Shown in pieces: positions 11,911-23,439 of a DNA stretch of 64,000 nt; position 1 is the first letter of the stretch, and the number at the start of each line of letters is the position of its first letter. This DNA comes from Mytilus californianus (taxonomy: Eukaryota; Mollusca; Bivalvia; Mytilida; Mytilidae). A program made the position numbers and the translations under genes. The DNA is taken from NCBI RefSeq assembly GCF_021869535.1, contig NW_026262659.1:8122001-8186000 (forward strand), read 5' to 3'. The notes beneath the pieces are model-generated. The model did no database searches. It had not been told where the DNA came from and saw only the letters and a list, made by a program, of their open reading frames with translations.

Positions 11911-13249
11911 ATCTATGTTGTATGAGTGTCGGATATACACAAATAAGGAGGTGTGGCAATTAAGATTTCCAATGAATCAGAATGACACCGATGTAAGCAG
12001 CTACAGGTCACCGTATGCCTTCAACAAAGAACAAAACCAAATAATCATACCGTGTACAGTTATAAAAGTCCGTGACATGACAAAAATTCATTCTGATTCA
12101 ATACTTCATTTCTTTAAACACTTTAAAAAAAAACCTGGAGATTTTAATGTCCGTAGCTATAGAGGACAAGACCAAGTGTTAACTAAATTAAGCCTAGCGT
12201 AGAACGATAAATCGGATAACTTATCAGTTATATCTGTGTTAAGAAATTATCATTGAATGTATTTTTAAATCTGTAATCAACATACAAGGTTAACAAACCA
12301 AATAAACATTGAACCAAAAATAACATTTTTGAATTTAATGACAATACTTATGATAAAATATCTTATCTACGTCTCACCTTTTACAAACAAGTACAAACAT
12401 ATTGATTAAAACAATCACAAATATGTAAAAGTTATTCATATAGAATGACGAGGGACGATTATTTATACATAATGGAAAACAATACTGAATAGAACTATAA
12501 AATAGATATTTTTTTTATCTACATGTATATATAAATCAACGACGACTATCTAAAATGTCTCTGCCAGTTTTGGGACACAACATGATATATGTAACCCCGC
12601 ATAGAATCACCGAAAGCTAAGCTCATATTGGTTTGAAAAAAGTATCAAAAACAAATAAAAGTACGTACTATTCGTTCCCAATGCAATTCGGACAGCAAAA
12701 CCAAGTCCGTTCCTCGAAAATTCTCATATCTTCCGAAATGATACATAAAGAGGCTACTCCAAATCTAAATTTGACGTAGAGACTTCTGTATAACGTTTGC
12801 ATGTTAACCTTAGAGTATGATTCTGTCTCAAATGTATTTTTAAAGTGTATGTAAATGCGCAGTTTTTTATGTGTGTTTCCCCTTACAGTATTTATTTTGT
12901 TGTAGTCTTCACGCTATGTTGAAATATATTTGTTTAAAACAGAATAACAGATATCTTTTATTTTTGAAAATTGCATATTGTCATTATACGGTATTGTTCT
13001 AAAATACCACACTCTCTGATTGTAAATTCCTGTTTTTTGTAGTTTGAAATCGCTTAATTATCAGCCCATGCAAAAAATCTTTCATTAAAACGTCTACCTC
13101 AAAATTTTGAAGTTTATTCCACTGATTCAGCACAGATTTCCACTGTTAAAAGAAAAAGTTATCTAACCAATGTCACCATTTACGGCCGTTTTGGTGTGAC
13201 GGAATAAAAGTTCCCCCAGAATATCTGTTCCAAAGAACTCATGTTAGAC
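11911..13249. other. Intergenic sequence with a short repeat fragment
   Basis: Around 11940-12045 is a fragment of a common repeat (AGCTACAGGTCACCGTATGC). The rest is AT-rich and unrecognised. Confidence 0.4.
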
Positions 13250-13510
13250 AAATTTTGAACATTTGTTTTTTTATTTTGAAATTTAAAAGAAACTAAGATT
13301 TCAACTCAGGCAAAGTTGTCATTTTATGCATATAGTTATTTTTTCATGTTCTTTCTGGTCATATAACTCGTCAACTGTTTTGGTTCTTAAACATTATCAT
13401 CCTTGGCTTTCAAATATTAGGCTTTCAGTGTTCCTGATGAAGGTAAATCTAGAAAAGCGCTTCGGATTAATGAAATTTATAACGTGTTGTTTTAATTTTT
13501 ACAGCACTTG
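13250..13510 (+). repeat. Dispersed repeat R8, left copy
   Basis: It shares GTCATATAACTCGTCAACTG, CATCCTTGGCTTT and a CCTGATGAAG...GCGCTTCGG block with 14405-14625. The two copies flank a separate 0.8-kb element. Confidence 0.7.
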
Positions 13511-13590
13511 GTCGATACCTCTGCTGGTGGACTATCAGCTCAGTAGTCATGCTTTATAACAATACTTTCTTGAATTGTTGTTTTCATTAA

Positions 13591-14400
13591 ACTAGAGGCT
13601 CTAAAGAGCCTGTGTCGCTCACCTTGGTCTATGTTCATATTAAACAAAGGAACTCTACAACATTAGAGACAAGAATAGAATTCATGACAAAATTCTCTGT
13701 TTTGATGATGGTGACTTGTTTGTAGATCTTACTTTACTGAACATTCTTGCTGTTTACAGTTATCTCTATCTATAATGAACTTGGCCCAGTAGTTTCAGAG
13801 GAAAAGATTTTTGTAAAAGGTTACAACAATTTACGAAAAATGTGAAACATTGACTTTAAAGGGCAATAACTCCTGAAGGGGGTCAATTGACAATTTTGAT
13901 CATTTGACTTATTTGTAGAGCTTACTTTGCTGAACAATTTTGCTTGCTGTTTACAGTTTATCTCTATCTATTATAATATTCAAGTTAATAACCAAAAACT
14001 GCTAAATTTCCTTAAAATTTCCAATTCAGGGGCAGCAACCCAACAACGGGTTGTCTGATGCGTCTGAAAATTTCAGGGCAGATAGATCTTGACCTGATGA
14101 ACATTTTCACCCCATGTCAGATTTGCTCTAAATGCGTTAGTTTCAGAGATATAAGCCAAAAACGACATTTTACCGCCATGTTCTATTTTTTTGCCATGGC
14201 TGCTATCTTGGTTGATGGGTGGGGTCATCGGATATATTTTTAAAACTAGATACCCTAAGGATGATTTAGGCCAAGTTTGGTTTTATTTGGCCCAGTAGTT
14301 TCAGAGGAGAAGATTTTTGTAAAAGTTAACGAACGACGACGGACGACGGACGCCAAGTGACGAGAAAAGCTCACTTGGCCCTTTTGGCTAGGTGAGCTAA
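13591..14400. repeat. 0.8-kb dispersed element with inverted ends
   Basis: It opens with the palindrome AGGCTCTAAAGAGCCT and GTGTCGCTCACC and closes with AGGTGAGCTAA. GCTCACC at 13617-13623 and GGTGAGC at 14391-14397 are inverted. A near-repeat (CAGTAGTTTCAGAGGA) occurs at both sides of the interior. No coding. I recall it as common in bivalves. Confidence 0.7.
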
Positions 14401-14404
14401 TAAT

Positions 14405-14625
14405 GAAATTAAAAAGAAACTTAGATTTTTACTCCCTCAGGCAAAGTTGACCTTATATGGATTTGGCTTTTATTTTTCAGGTTCTTTGTGGTCATTTAAC
14501 TCTTCAACTGTTTCAGTTCTTATTCATCCTTGGCTTTGATCGTTCCTGATGAAGCTAAATCCAAAAAAGCGCTTCGGGACGCATGAAATTTATAGCGTAT
14601 TGTTTTCATTTTTTCACCATATACT
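14405..14625 (+). repeat. Dispersed repeat R8, right copy
   Basis: Homologous to 13250-13510 in the same orientation, about 80 percent alike by eye. Confidence 0.7.
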
Positions 14626-14714
14626 ATTTTAGCCATTAGAAAATATCCTACACACTAGATACGGTATTATATAATGAAAGTTCCTATCGGTACTTTTGAT
14701 GCACGATAAACATG

Positions 14715-14820
14715 TTTTTGCCTTACCACCAGAAGGGTGGCCTTCGGCTGTTGTCTGCTCTATGGTCGGGTTGTTGTCTCTTTGACACATTCCCCATTTC
14801 CATTCTCAATTTTATTAACT
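14715..14820 (+). repeat. Dispersed repeat R1, 3' end
   Basis: Contains GGCCTTCGGCTGTTGTCTGC, GGTCGGGTTGTTGTCTCTTT and the tail CCATTTCCATTCTCAATTTT. The full-length copy is at 34565-35246. Confidence 0.8.
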
Positions 14821-15114
14821 ATGTAACTTTAACAGAGCTGCGCTGTTCAGTCCCATTTCTCAATAAAAACATATTAAAATCATATAAAATTGCGTTGCTT
14901 AGTGTTTTATTTCGCTTCACTTTTTGTTTAATTGCCTTTGTATACTTAAGATTATACCTTAAGGTAAATGACTGCGCATGGGGTACTCTTAAACTCTTAA
15001 ATCTTCTTATACGAGCCTCATACTTGGGATACAATTTACATAAACTTCATTTGTGCTACTTGAAAATGGCGCAAAAGTATTTATTTTAGTACGAAACGCG
15101 CCCGCTTACAATTC

Positions 15115-15335
15115 TCTGAATATACTGTCAGAGGAAAGTCAGGGAGACAATAAAATTTCGTATCAGACTGAGACAACATTATTGAAAATATCAGCAAATT
15201 GTATCTTGGTCACAGCACGTCGGACAATACTAACTGCAATGCTAATTTGGCGGATAACTACAATTTTGATTGGATATGATATAACTTTGAAGGAACATTT
15301 GAGTCAAACCTTCTCTTAATATGATATAACCCAAA
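15115..15335 (+). pseudogene. Broken partial copy of the membrane-protein gene
   Basis: The segment matches 16817-17085 of the downstream gene: SEE-x-QGDNKISYQ against SES-x-EGEKEISYQ, then an AMLIW...TTILIGYD counterpart. It lacks about 18 codons before the membrane segment and about 12 after GYD. It ends at the YDIT codons, followed within a few bases by a run of about 23 A. There is no start and no continuation, so it cannot encode the protein. The A-run could mean retroposition or could be an unrelated homopolymer. Confidence 0.65.
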
Positions 15336-16144
15336 ACACAAAAAAAAAAAAAAAAAAAAAACAGCATCTGGTTCTATAGCGTAAAATTAAAAGAATTTGC
15401 GCAATTGTATACTAAGTTGTGACGCAAATGATAGTAGCTATTTTGAAAACCAGTGGCGCAAACGTAACATTGTAGCAAATGTGCTGTGGCCCGAAAAGAC
15501 GCCTTTTTGGTGAATTCGGATTTCTATCAGGTAGATATTCCCAACTGCACATGCTCTGTATAATTATTGTAATTGTTATATTATGCAAAGGATAAGACTT
15601 CATAAATCGGTAAAACGTGTGTCCGATCCTATTTGTCTCTTTGAGTAAATAGAAATAGTTATAAACAGAAAAAAAACAAATTGTATTTAAATAAAAAAAT
15701 CTAAAATAGTATTCTAACTGCATAAAAAATATAAATTCAAGGCGATTATAATTTTTATCCTGAAACCGACTTCATTATGTCAAACAAATGATAACAATGG
15801 TGCACACAAAGTCCAAGCATTTATGTATGTGAAGGACCCGGTATTTCCATTTATGAATGTGAAGGACCCGGTATTTCCATTGTCATATTTATCATTATAA
15901 TATTAAATATAATTGGCTAATCCAATTTCAGTGTTAATTTTCTAACTTCCGCATTATTAACCGAATTGATACACTGTATGCTTTCAAAGTACGTGTGCAT
16001 TGGTGTACAAAAGCAGTTGATATGTAAGTGAAAAAACACAAAGAGCACATATATTTTGGCATTATGACTATCAAGTGTAAGTATTAAAACTAAGTTAATA
16101 ACTTCTAAGTATTTATCAAATAGCAATCAGTTTTCGTAACCAGC
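15336..16144. other. Spacer upstream of the membrane-protein gene
   Basis: It holds a long A-run (about 15339-15361) and a 31-bp direct duplication at 15819-15880 (GTGAAGGACCCGGTATTTCC twice). Promoter elements could not be identified. Confidence 0.45.
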
Positions 16145-16165
16145 ATGGAATTCTCCGATCTATTG
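16145..16165 (+). CDS. Possible first coding exon of the membrane-protein gene
   Basis: ATG GAA TTC TCC GAT CTA TTG is followed by GTTAGA, a usable but non-consensus donor. Joined to the acceptor at 16399 it is in phase 0 and would place Met-Glu-Phe-Ser-Asp-Leu-Leu before the hydrophobic segment, giving a normal signal peptide. Other upstream exons are possible. Confidence 0.3.
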
Positions 16166-16399
16166 GTTAGAGAATAAGTTATAAAAATTTTAATAATGCT
16201 TATTCCTTATTTTTGACTTATCAAACTTATTTGAATGCTAGATAATTTTTCCTTTAATTGTAGTACTTGAATACTAATCTGGTTTGTTGTTACATTCTAG
16301 TAATTTTGTATCATATTTATCTTTCTCGAACAGAAGAAAAAACTGATTCCAAAAGTAGACGCATCCTTTTGATTGAATTATTTTATTTTAGTTTTTCAG

Positions 16400-18715
16400 A
16401 TACTCACATTAAGCACTCTTTTCTTCTTCATAAATGGATTTACGTTGACACAATTGTCTCCAACGCACATTGTGGATTTACAAACCTTCAAGGACAGTAA
16501 TAGCACCATTATTATAGAAGGAAAGTGTGGCTTTAATTTTAGCATTGACGATTCGAATGAAGCCAGTCATAAATTTTACGACTTTCTTAAAGATGACACG
16601 TTTTACAGTGCATTTATCTTTTTAGAACAGAAAAAATCTGACTCAAAAAGTTTTGAACGCTTTCTGTCGGATGACAAGGAGAGAAATGGATTACAGGAAT
16701 GGATATGGCTGGAAACCCACGCACGATATGAGACTATCAATTTCCCCATGGACTTTGTTGCATTGACATTTACCATTAGTGAATACGGAACTCGTCCGCT
16801 TCATATTCCATGGATTATGTCAGAGAGTTGCGAAGGGGAAAAAGAGATTTCGTATCAGAATGAAACTAAGCATATTGTGACGTACTTAATTGACAATATA
16901 ATTGGAAATATAAATAATTCGTATCTTTGCCATCGCACGTCCGATAATACGTCGTCAACTGCAATGATAATTTGGTTGATGACCACAATTTGGATTGGAT
17001 ATGATTGGAACTGTTACTTTGTTGGTGATGTCATGGAAGGAAAATTTGAGATTCAAACTTTTTCTAAATATGATATAACTAAAATTTTAACTGTATCACT
17101 TGGTATTTTAGCGTATATGTATCCTTTCTTTTCTGTTGTAGTTGAAGGGTTTCAACCAAAACCGAAAAATGAATTAGATTGCTATTACAAAAAGGAGGTC
17201 AAGCTAGCCAAACCGTATAGTTTAAGTAGGTTTTTGCAAAAATATTTCTTCGGCTCATGGACTGATTTCGGTGTTAGTAGGTATTTAAAAAAAATCTTCA
17301 TTGGCTCATGGAAAAGTAAAGAAACACGGAAAAATAATCGCATTAAATATGCTCCAATCGCTCGTTATTACATAACAGTAGCCATCATAATATTTTCTTT
17401 GTCGGCTTATAAGTTTTTAAACATTGGAAACGAGTACTGGAAAAGGAGTGACGAATACGTAAGATTTCCTCACGATTATCGATTTCGTGTTCCAGAGTAT
17501 CAAGGGATCACATACCATGCTACGTTGTCAAGCCGGTCATTACATGTCTCGATTTGGATACCCTTCGTGTTGTCATTCCTCATCTTTGTAGTTTTAAACG
17601 TTTGGATTTATTATATGCTAAATGAAAACGACGACTACATTGTCTGTTTTTCACCAGACAGCAGTAAACAATTATATCTTGTAAGTGAAATCATGGATTC
17701 ATATAACCACGACAGAAGTAGTAATTGGTTATTAAATGCAAGTAAAATGCTAATTTTAAGATTTACAATGTTACTTTCATCTAGGTTCTGGATATTTTTA
17801 TTCAAACATTCTTTCTGCTCTAAAAGTAGGTGTTGCTGTAGCAATTGTATGGTTAATAATGATACCTACACAGAAGTAAGTGACGTGAAATATACATGTA
17901 ATAAATGCATATTTTTTTTTCTGTGTAATTTCATCTTTGGAAGCTTTCTTTTTCTTTTAAATGCTTTAATGAACATTTTATTTTGTTCTCTGCCAGTGAT
18001 TTGGTTTATTTTTTATATGCCTATTGCATACGTTAAAAAAGATTACACAAGGAAACGAAAATGTTTCTTTATCATTTTGTTTTTAATATTTTATTTACCA
18101 ACGATCAGAGAACATGTGGGAGTTTTTGAATATTTGTTCCGATCATTTTTCTATTTAATTATTGCTGCGTTTACCATATCAGAACACGTGTGGCGAGTTA
18201 ACCTGGTAACATTGTTCTCGCTTGGATATTTCGTGTCTTATTTTTCTGAATTCATTAATTCGTATTACATTTTGTTGAACGTGATATTCGAGATAAAAAA
18301 CAAACATCTCATCCAAAGTACCACAATCCAACGAAACGGAGCTCGTTCTGAAAATAGAGATACTGATAGAGTTGATGAGGATCTGTTTAATCACATTGTA
18401 GATCATTGTTATTCTGTTCACAAAAGAGTATTTCTGTTAATTCTAAAAACGACATTGACTGTAATATTCATGACAGTTACTTTGATCATATTGCGCAAGA
18501 CCGGAAGATTCGATAGTTCAGAATATCTTACTGACACATTGTCTATTTTGTTTATCCTTCTTTCACCAAAAGTAGTTTCTATATTTGCCGAAAACAAAAG
18601 CGAGGACGAAATTGAGAAGTACAAAGAAGACATTGAAACATTATATTGGAACTTTTATTATGAAATGGAAGCTAGGACAGAGGACGACACTGTTGTACAA
18701 ATTTATTTATCATGA
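16400..18715 (+). CDS. Unrecognised multi-pass membrane protein, main exon
   Basis: I do not recognise this protein. The frame is open for about 771 codons, with no ATG near its 5' end; the first in-frame ATG is roughly 125 residues in. The best acceptor is TTATTTTAGTTTTTCAG ending at 16399. After it comes a hydrophobic run (ILTLSTLFFFINGF) like a signal peptide, then about 170 residues with several N-glycosylation sites and cysteines, then roughly eight further hydrophobic segments. One loop has a 17-residue tandem repeat (SRFLQKYFFGSW, SRYLKKIFIGSW). Another has a Cys cluster, CX4CCCX2C with CX2C following. The C-terminus is acidic. Intact coding over 2.3 kb amid repeats argues for a working gene. 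Topology suggests a surface receptor, channel or transporter, but nothing decides between them. Confidence 0.75.
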   Translation: MLTLSTLFFFINGFTLTQLSPTHIVDLQTFKDSNSTIIIEGKCGFNFSIDDSNEASHKFYDFLKDDTFYSAFIFLEQKKSDSKSFERFLSDDKERNGLQEWIWLETHARYETINFPMDFVALTFTISEYGTRPLHIPWIMSESCEGEKEISYQNETKHIVTYLIDNIIGNINNSYLCHRTSDNTSSTAMIIWLMTTIWIGYDWNCYFVGDVMEGKFEIQTFSKYDITKILTVSLGILAYMYPFFSVVVEGFQPKPKNELDCYYKKEVKLAKPYSLSRFLQKYFFGSWTDFGVSRYLKKIFIGSWKSKETRKNNRIKYAPIARYYITVAIIIFSLSAYKFLNIGNEYWKRSDEYVRFPHDYRFRVPEYQGITYHATLSSRSLHVSIWIPFVLSFLIFVVLNVWIYYMLNENDDYIVCFSPDSSKQLYLVSEIMDSYNHDRSSNWLLNASKMLILRFTMLLSSRFWIFLFKHSFCSKSRCCCSNCMVNNDTYTEVSDVKYTCNKCIFFFLCNFIFGSFLFLLNALMNILFCSLPVIWFIFYMPIAYVKKDYTRKRKCFFIILFLIFYLPTIREHVGVFEYLFRSFFYLIIAAFTISEHVWRVNLVTLFSLGYFVSYFSEFINSYYILLNVIFEIKNKHLIQSTTIQRNGARSENRDTDRVDEDLFNHIVDHCYSVHKRVFLLILKTTLTVIFMTVTLIILRKTGRFDSSEYLTDTLSILFILLSPKVVSIFAENKSEDEIEKYKEDIETLYWNFYYEMEARTEDDTVVQIYLS
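17225..17326 (+). repeat. 51-bp tandem duplication within the membrane-protein gene
   Basis: Two diverged in-frame copies, starting at 17225 and 17276, encode a basic aromatic unit ending FFGSW and FIGSW in a loop before a membrane segment. The period is 51 nt, so the frame is preserved. Confidence 0.7.
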
Positions 18716-20580
18716 ATAACCACGGCCGAGCTGTTACTGATTGATATTTTTGTCTTGGAAAACATTGTTTATTTATGGGTTGAAATGGGCTTTGAACTAG
18801 CATTCTGCAACAGCATATATGCTGTGTCTCGTGTTATTCTGACGAGTCAAGCCGTTTCCAATTAATTTTTACAGTTGACCTTATGTTTTACTGTTACATC
18901 TCTGTCCATGGTAGACAGGGGAGATTGAGCGTTCACAACAATGTTTTACCTCGACACTTTCTTCGTGTATCTAGCCTATTATTCATTCGTTGACGTTGGT
19001 TGCTGTCTGTCATATTTTTTTGTTGTTTAATATGAGGCAGGTGTTACCTGTGAAAGGGGACAAAGTCAGAAAACCTGTAGAATACTTTACGATATCCCGT
19101 TAACAGCAGATTTATGTATAGAAACATTTTTTTGCAATTCCAAGCATAATTTCTGGTGAAAAAGTAACTGAATTTAACAAAACCTTGATTTATAAATTAA
19201 AAACAGAAACATATATTACATATTATTAGAAGTGTTATGCGTCTCAGCAAGGATTTAGCTCGTTAGGTACAGCACCCGGACATCACTGTAAGCGAAGCTT
19301 TTCATTAGATGAGGTTAACTTAAAATTATAGAATCAGGCAATACACATTTCATTGTTTGAAAATGACAAAATATTAATAATTATATACAACGTCTATTTA
19401 AACCATTTTCACTTTATTATTAATTGTTATACTGCATACGTAAATTGATATCTTTATCGATAATGTAGATAATCTGATGATTTTTGTGGAATTGAAATTC
19501 TATTAAAATGTTAAAATTAAAATATGTGCCTTTTATTTATGCAGAAGTATATGTCCTCATACATTTGTTAATACCTTGCAAATTCTTTGGAAGTCTTAGT
19601 AAAAAGCTAGTCATTTACGCGCGTTTCGTCTACAATAGACTCATCGGTGACGCTCGAATAAAAAAAAAATAAAAAGGCAAGATAACATTTAAGAAGTTGA
19701 CAAGCATTGAGGATCATAAAATTCGAAACAGTTTTGCCAAATACATATAAAGTAATCTTTTACTGGGGTAGAAAATCCTAAGTATTTCGTAAAATTCAGT
19801 GTAGTGATACTGCATTTATTATGTCAGTGGAAATACAGGGTCAAAGGCGTACATGCATGGACTTTGTATGCATCATTGTTGGCGTGAACCACTGAGGGTT
19901 CACGGAAACCAGAAATATATTGGATGCTCTTATAGCATTTCGGAATACTGGAAATGTTTGCTGTTTTTTCGGAGTACATCTAAAAAAGAAGATGTGGTAT
20001 GATTTGTTCTTTTCTATGACCACATGTGTTCTAGATAATTAACAGTTCTAATGAATATGCATTATCGTTTTCAGTTGCTATAGAGATAAGTGTAAGTCGA
20101 GACTGATTGATATCCTACATCAGTAGTTTATCAAATAAAAGTCGCATATGTTAAGTTTTCTGAAATACAATCTTTGTTCACATTGGGGTTTAAATTCTAC
20201 GCGAAAACATTGACCATCAATGGATAGGGCGCTTATAAGATGTTAAAACTGAGCCATGTAAGCGAACTTCAGAAAGAGCGGAGTCCTTATAAGCAGCAAT
20301 TAAAGTTCTACGTTCATAAGTTGCGAACAAAAAAGGATTTTCGTAAATTGTTTCTATTTTAAAATGTTGGCGTGATGTCTGTGATGTTGAATAACAGAAA
20401 AGTGAATTATGCATAATGAAATACTAAAACAGGGTCAGACATAAGATAACCACTGTCTATCAAAAGACTCTGAGTGATGAGAGGTGCAGTCAGAGATAAG
20501 ATGATGAATTTCTATTTATAGAAATAAAGACTATTATTATTTTTATTAAAATATAGATAAGGAAACAAAAACATTAATAG
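18716..20580. other. Intergenic repeat debris
   Basis: 18815-19050 resembles dispersed-repeat sequence (GGTTGCTGTCTG). 19815-19875 is an inverted relative of the 15780-15880 repeat (GGACTTTGTATGCATCA). No gene seen. Confidence 0.4.
19590..19800 (-). repeat. Dispersed repeat R5
   Basis: Minus-strand copy of a family with CGTTTCGTCTACAATAGACT, a GACGCT block and TGGGGTAGAAAATCCTAAGT. Other copies are near 25455, 29615, 40590 and 49670. Confidence 0.7.
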
Positions 20581-21280
20581 AAGATAACGCGATACGAACT
20601 TTTGGCTACAAATAAAAGCAACACTAGTATACCGCTGTTCAATAGTCATAATTCGATTAAGCAAAAACAAATACTGGTAACAAACTTAAAGGATCTGCTT
20701 ACCCTTCCGAAGCACCTGAGATCACTCCCAGTTTTTGGTGGGGTTCGTGTTGCTTAGTCTTTGGTTTTCTTTGTTGTGTCATCTGTACCCTTATTTGTCT
20801 GTTTGTCTTTTTATTTTTGGCCATGGCGTTGTCAGTTTGTTTTCGATCTATGAGTTTGACTGTCCCTCTGGTATCTTTCGTCCCTCTTTTAAACCGAGGA
20901 AAACACATCAACTGTAAGAGGAAAACAATGGAACTACAACAAAAGCAAACGCCAACATACATAGAAACGGATGGTAGGTAAAAACTGCCATATTCCTAAC
21001 TTGGTACAGGACATTTATAGAAAAAAATAGTGGGTTGAACCTGGTTTTATGGTTGGCCAAACCTCCCGCTTATATGGCAATGTTCAAAATACCGTTAAAA
21101 TGACAACACTTCGTGACAGGAATACAGTACAAACAAACGCAAGAACACTCAGCACAGAGAAATACATAAATAGATAATATAATATTACATTACAACACGT
21201 AAACCGCAGAAAACCTTCCATGAATTTACGACAGCGCATCAGGACACCACAAACGAAATATAAACTGCGCGTCACATGAA
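20580..21280 (-). repeat. Dispersed repeat R7, interrupted copy
   Basis: Starts with AGTATACCGCTGTTCAATAG, resumes after an inserted R2 fragment (20690-20895) and continues through GGTTGAACCTGGTTTTATGG. The uninterrupted counterpart is at 25700-26020. Confidence 0.6.
20690..20895 (+). repeat. Dispersed repeat R2 (3' tail of the RT family)
   Basis: Contains GGATCTGCTTACCCTTCCG, GGGGTTCGTGTTGCTTAGTC and GCCATGGCGTTGTCAGTTTG. At 42700 and 44270 the same tail follows RT-derived coding, so R2 is probably the 3'UTR of that element. Confidence 0.75.
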
Positions 21281-21414
21281 TGGATCAACGTCACAAAATG
21301 TGACGTATTTGTTGTAACGCTTATATTATAACAGGTAAATTTTTAAAAATAAAATAGATTTGTTATATTTAAGGACATGAATATCAAAATGGGATTGAGA
21401 TTGTAATGGTGTTA

Positions 21415-21500
21415 TCCATTGGTGGCCTTGACTCTTTTTTGCTCTTTGGTCGGGTTGTTGTGTCTCTTAGACACATTCCCCGTTTCCATTCTCAATTTCA
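21415..21500 (+). repeat. Dispersed repeat R1, short 3' end
   Basis: GGTCGGGTTGTTGTGTCTCT and CATTCTCAATTTCATTTTAT match the R1 tail. Confidence 0.65.
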
Positions 21501-22964
21501 TTTTATGCATTTTCCAAGAATATTAATATGGAATTGTGTTTGTAATGGTGTTATATTTGTATTTTCTAACCATGTTGATTATTCTTCTAAATCAAAACTG
21601 TGTATAAACAAAAAATCATGTGCATATAGTTGCTTTAAACTTATAAATGAAGTAGCTGATGTTTTATCTGAACCTTTACATACATATAGAAAATAAAAAT
21701 AAAATATCTGTAATATAAGGCAAGATAATATAAGACCAAACAGTAAACACACATGAAAACAAACAACATAAAACAAAAACCATGTAGACGATAAACAATA
21801 GTCTTATATAAGATAAAATTACATAGGTGGAATTACTTTTTATTTTAAATAATTGAGTAATCATAATCGATTCAATAGAAAAATATTTTGTGAAAAAAAA
21901 CTATGCTTAATCGTTATGAAAGTAGAAATAGAAACAAAAAGAAAATAAAGTAAATTTTGTGTTTTGTGCTTTGTATTGACCTGACGAGTTAAGGCCTTTT
22001 CTAGCATGCTTACATATATTTCCAAATGAACATTTTTAAGCTGACAACTTTTCCACTATGAAATCCCTCTTTACAAGTCATATTGATCGTACAAATAACA
22101 ATGTTTACCAAATACATATCCTACTTTTCATATAAGTAAATTATTTTTTCGGGTCAAAGATACTTCCTTACTTTTACTCCTTAAAATGTCAAACAAACAT
22201 CAAATAAACCTAAATGCCTAAAAGCGTTTGTTTCGTTGTTAAAATGATAAATAGAAGCTCACTGTTCCTTCAAGTGCGAGCAAGGTAACTTGAAATAAAT
22301 AAATGCTATTCATATTACGAATATTATCATGAAATACCTCTCAAAGGTTTGATTCACCGATTTAAAAGTTGTATTAATTTAAAACAAGAATAAGACGAGA
22401 TAACGAACATATTTTACATTGAAAAAGTGAGAAGATACCAAAGGAGCAATACAGAATTAGAAGTCGAATAAAAACAGACAACGCCATGTAAAGAAAAAAG
22501 TACAGAACGACCAATAAAAGTCCTCAAGGTCGAAGGTCAGAAGTCTGTAATCCAGTGATTGTCTTCCAGTGTTTGTCTTTGGTTGTTGACGGTCATAACT
22601 TGTTTCGATTATTCATTTGTCACAAATAAGCCTGAAGGTTTTCCGTTTGAGTCATTCTCCATTTTGTCATGTCGAGACCTTTAAACGCTGACTATATAAT
22701 GGTATGTGTTTTTGGTGATTGTTGGAGCACGTATGGTTCCCGTATATGGTGCTCAGTAGTTGCTTAAATCCGCGTCATTTGAATACTGTTGGATATTTAT
22801 CTCTTGGTTACATTACCACATTGCATTATATTTGTACTTCACAGAAAACCTAAAATTGAGTAACACGAACCAAATCAAGTCCGGATGAATTCAGGTGCTC
22901 CTTGGGGTATACACTCTACATAATTCACTATTCTAAATTGTCTCGTTGAATTAGAGTGATTTAT

Positions 22965-23165
22965 ACAAGTGAGAGGTTTAGCTAGCTATAAAACCAGGTT
23001 CAATCCACCATTTTCTACATAAGAAAATGCCTGTACCAAGTCAGGAATATGACAGTTGTTATCCATTCGTTTGATGTGTTTGAGCTTTTGATTTTGCCAT
23101 TTGATTATGGACTTTCCTTTTAGAATTTTCCTCGGAGTTCAGTATTTTTGTGATTTTACTTTTTA
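22965..23165 (+). repeat. Dispersed repeat R3
   Basis: GAGAGGTTTAGCTAGCTATA, CCAAGTCAGGAATATGACAG and TTTCCTCGGAGTTCAGTATT identify the family. Copy A carries it and copy B does not. Confidence 0.75.
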
Positions 23166-23439
23166 CACACAGTACTGATACAAATCAAAGTTACCCTTCA
23201 AGCAATTCTTAATATACAGCTTTCATTGTTTAAAGGCGAATATAAAACGAAGGCGTAAATACCAAGCGACATTCTCAATAGAACCATGCACCAGTCCATA
23301 TTATGTTTGATGGATTACTTTAATGAGATCAATATATTCTTCAAGGTAATCGTGCATGATGTATGGTTCAATGGGAAATAAATAAAAGTGGGAGGTTTAA
23401 ACAGATCAATGATTACATATGGTCACTTTGACAATAAAC

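Noticed and set aside
14712..15089. Open frame of 125 codons
   Set aside because: Its first third is the R1 repeat tail and the rest has no recognisable domain.
20699..20962. Open frames on both strands with protein-like composition
   Set aside because: They are the R2 repeat, seen with the same frames at several other sites.
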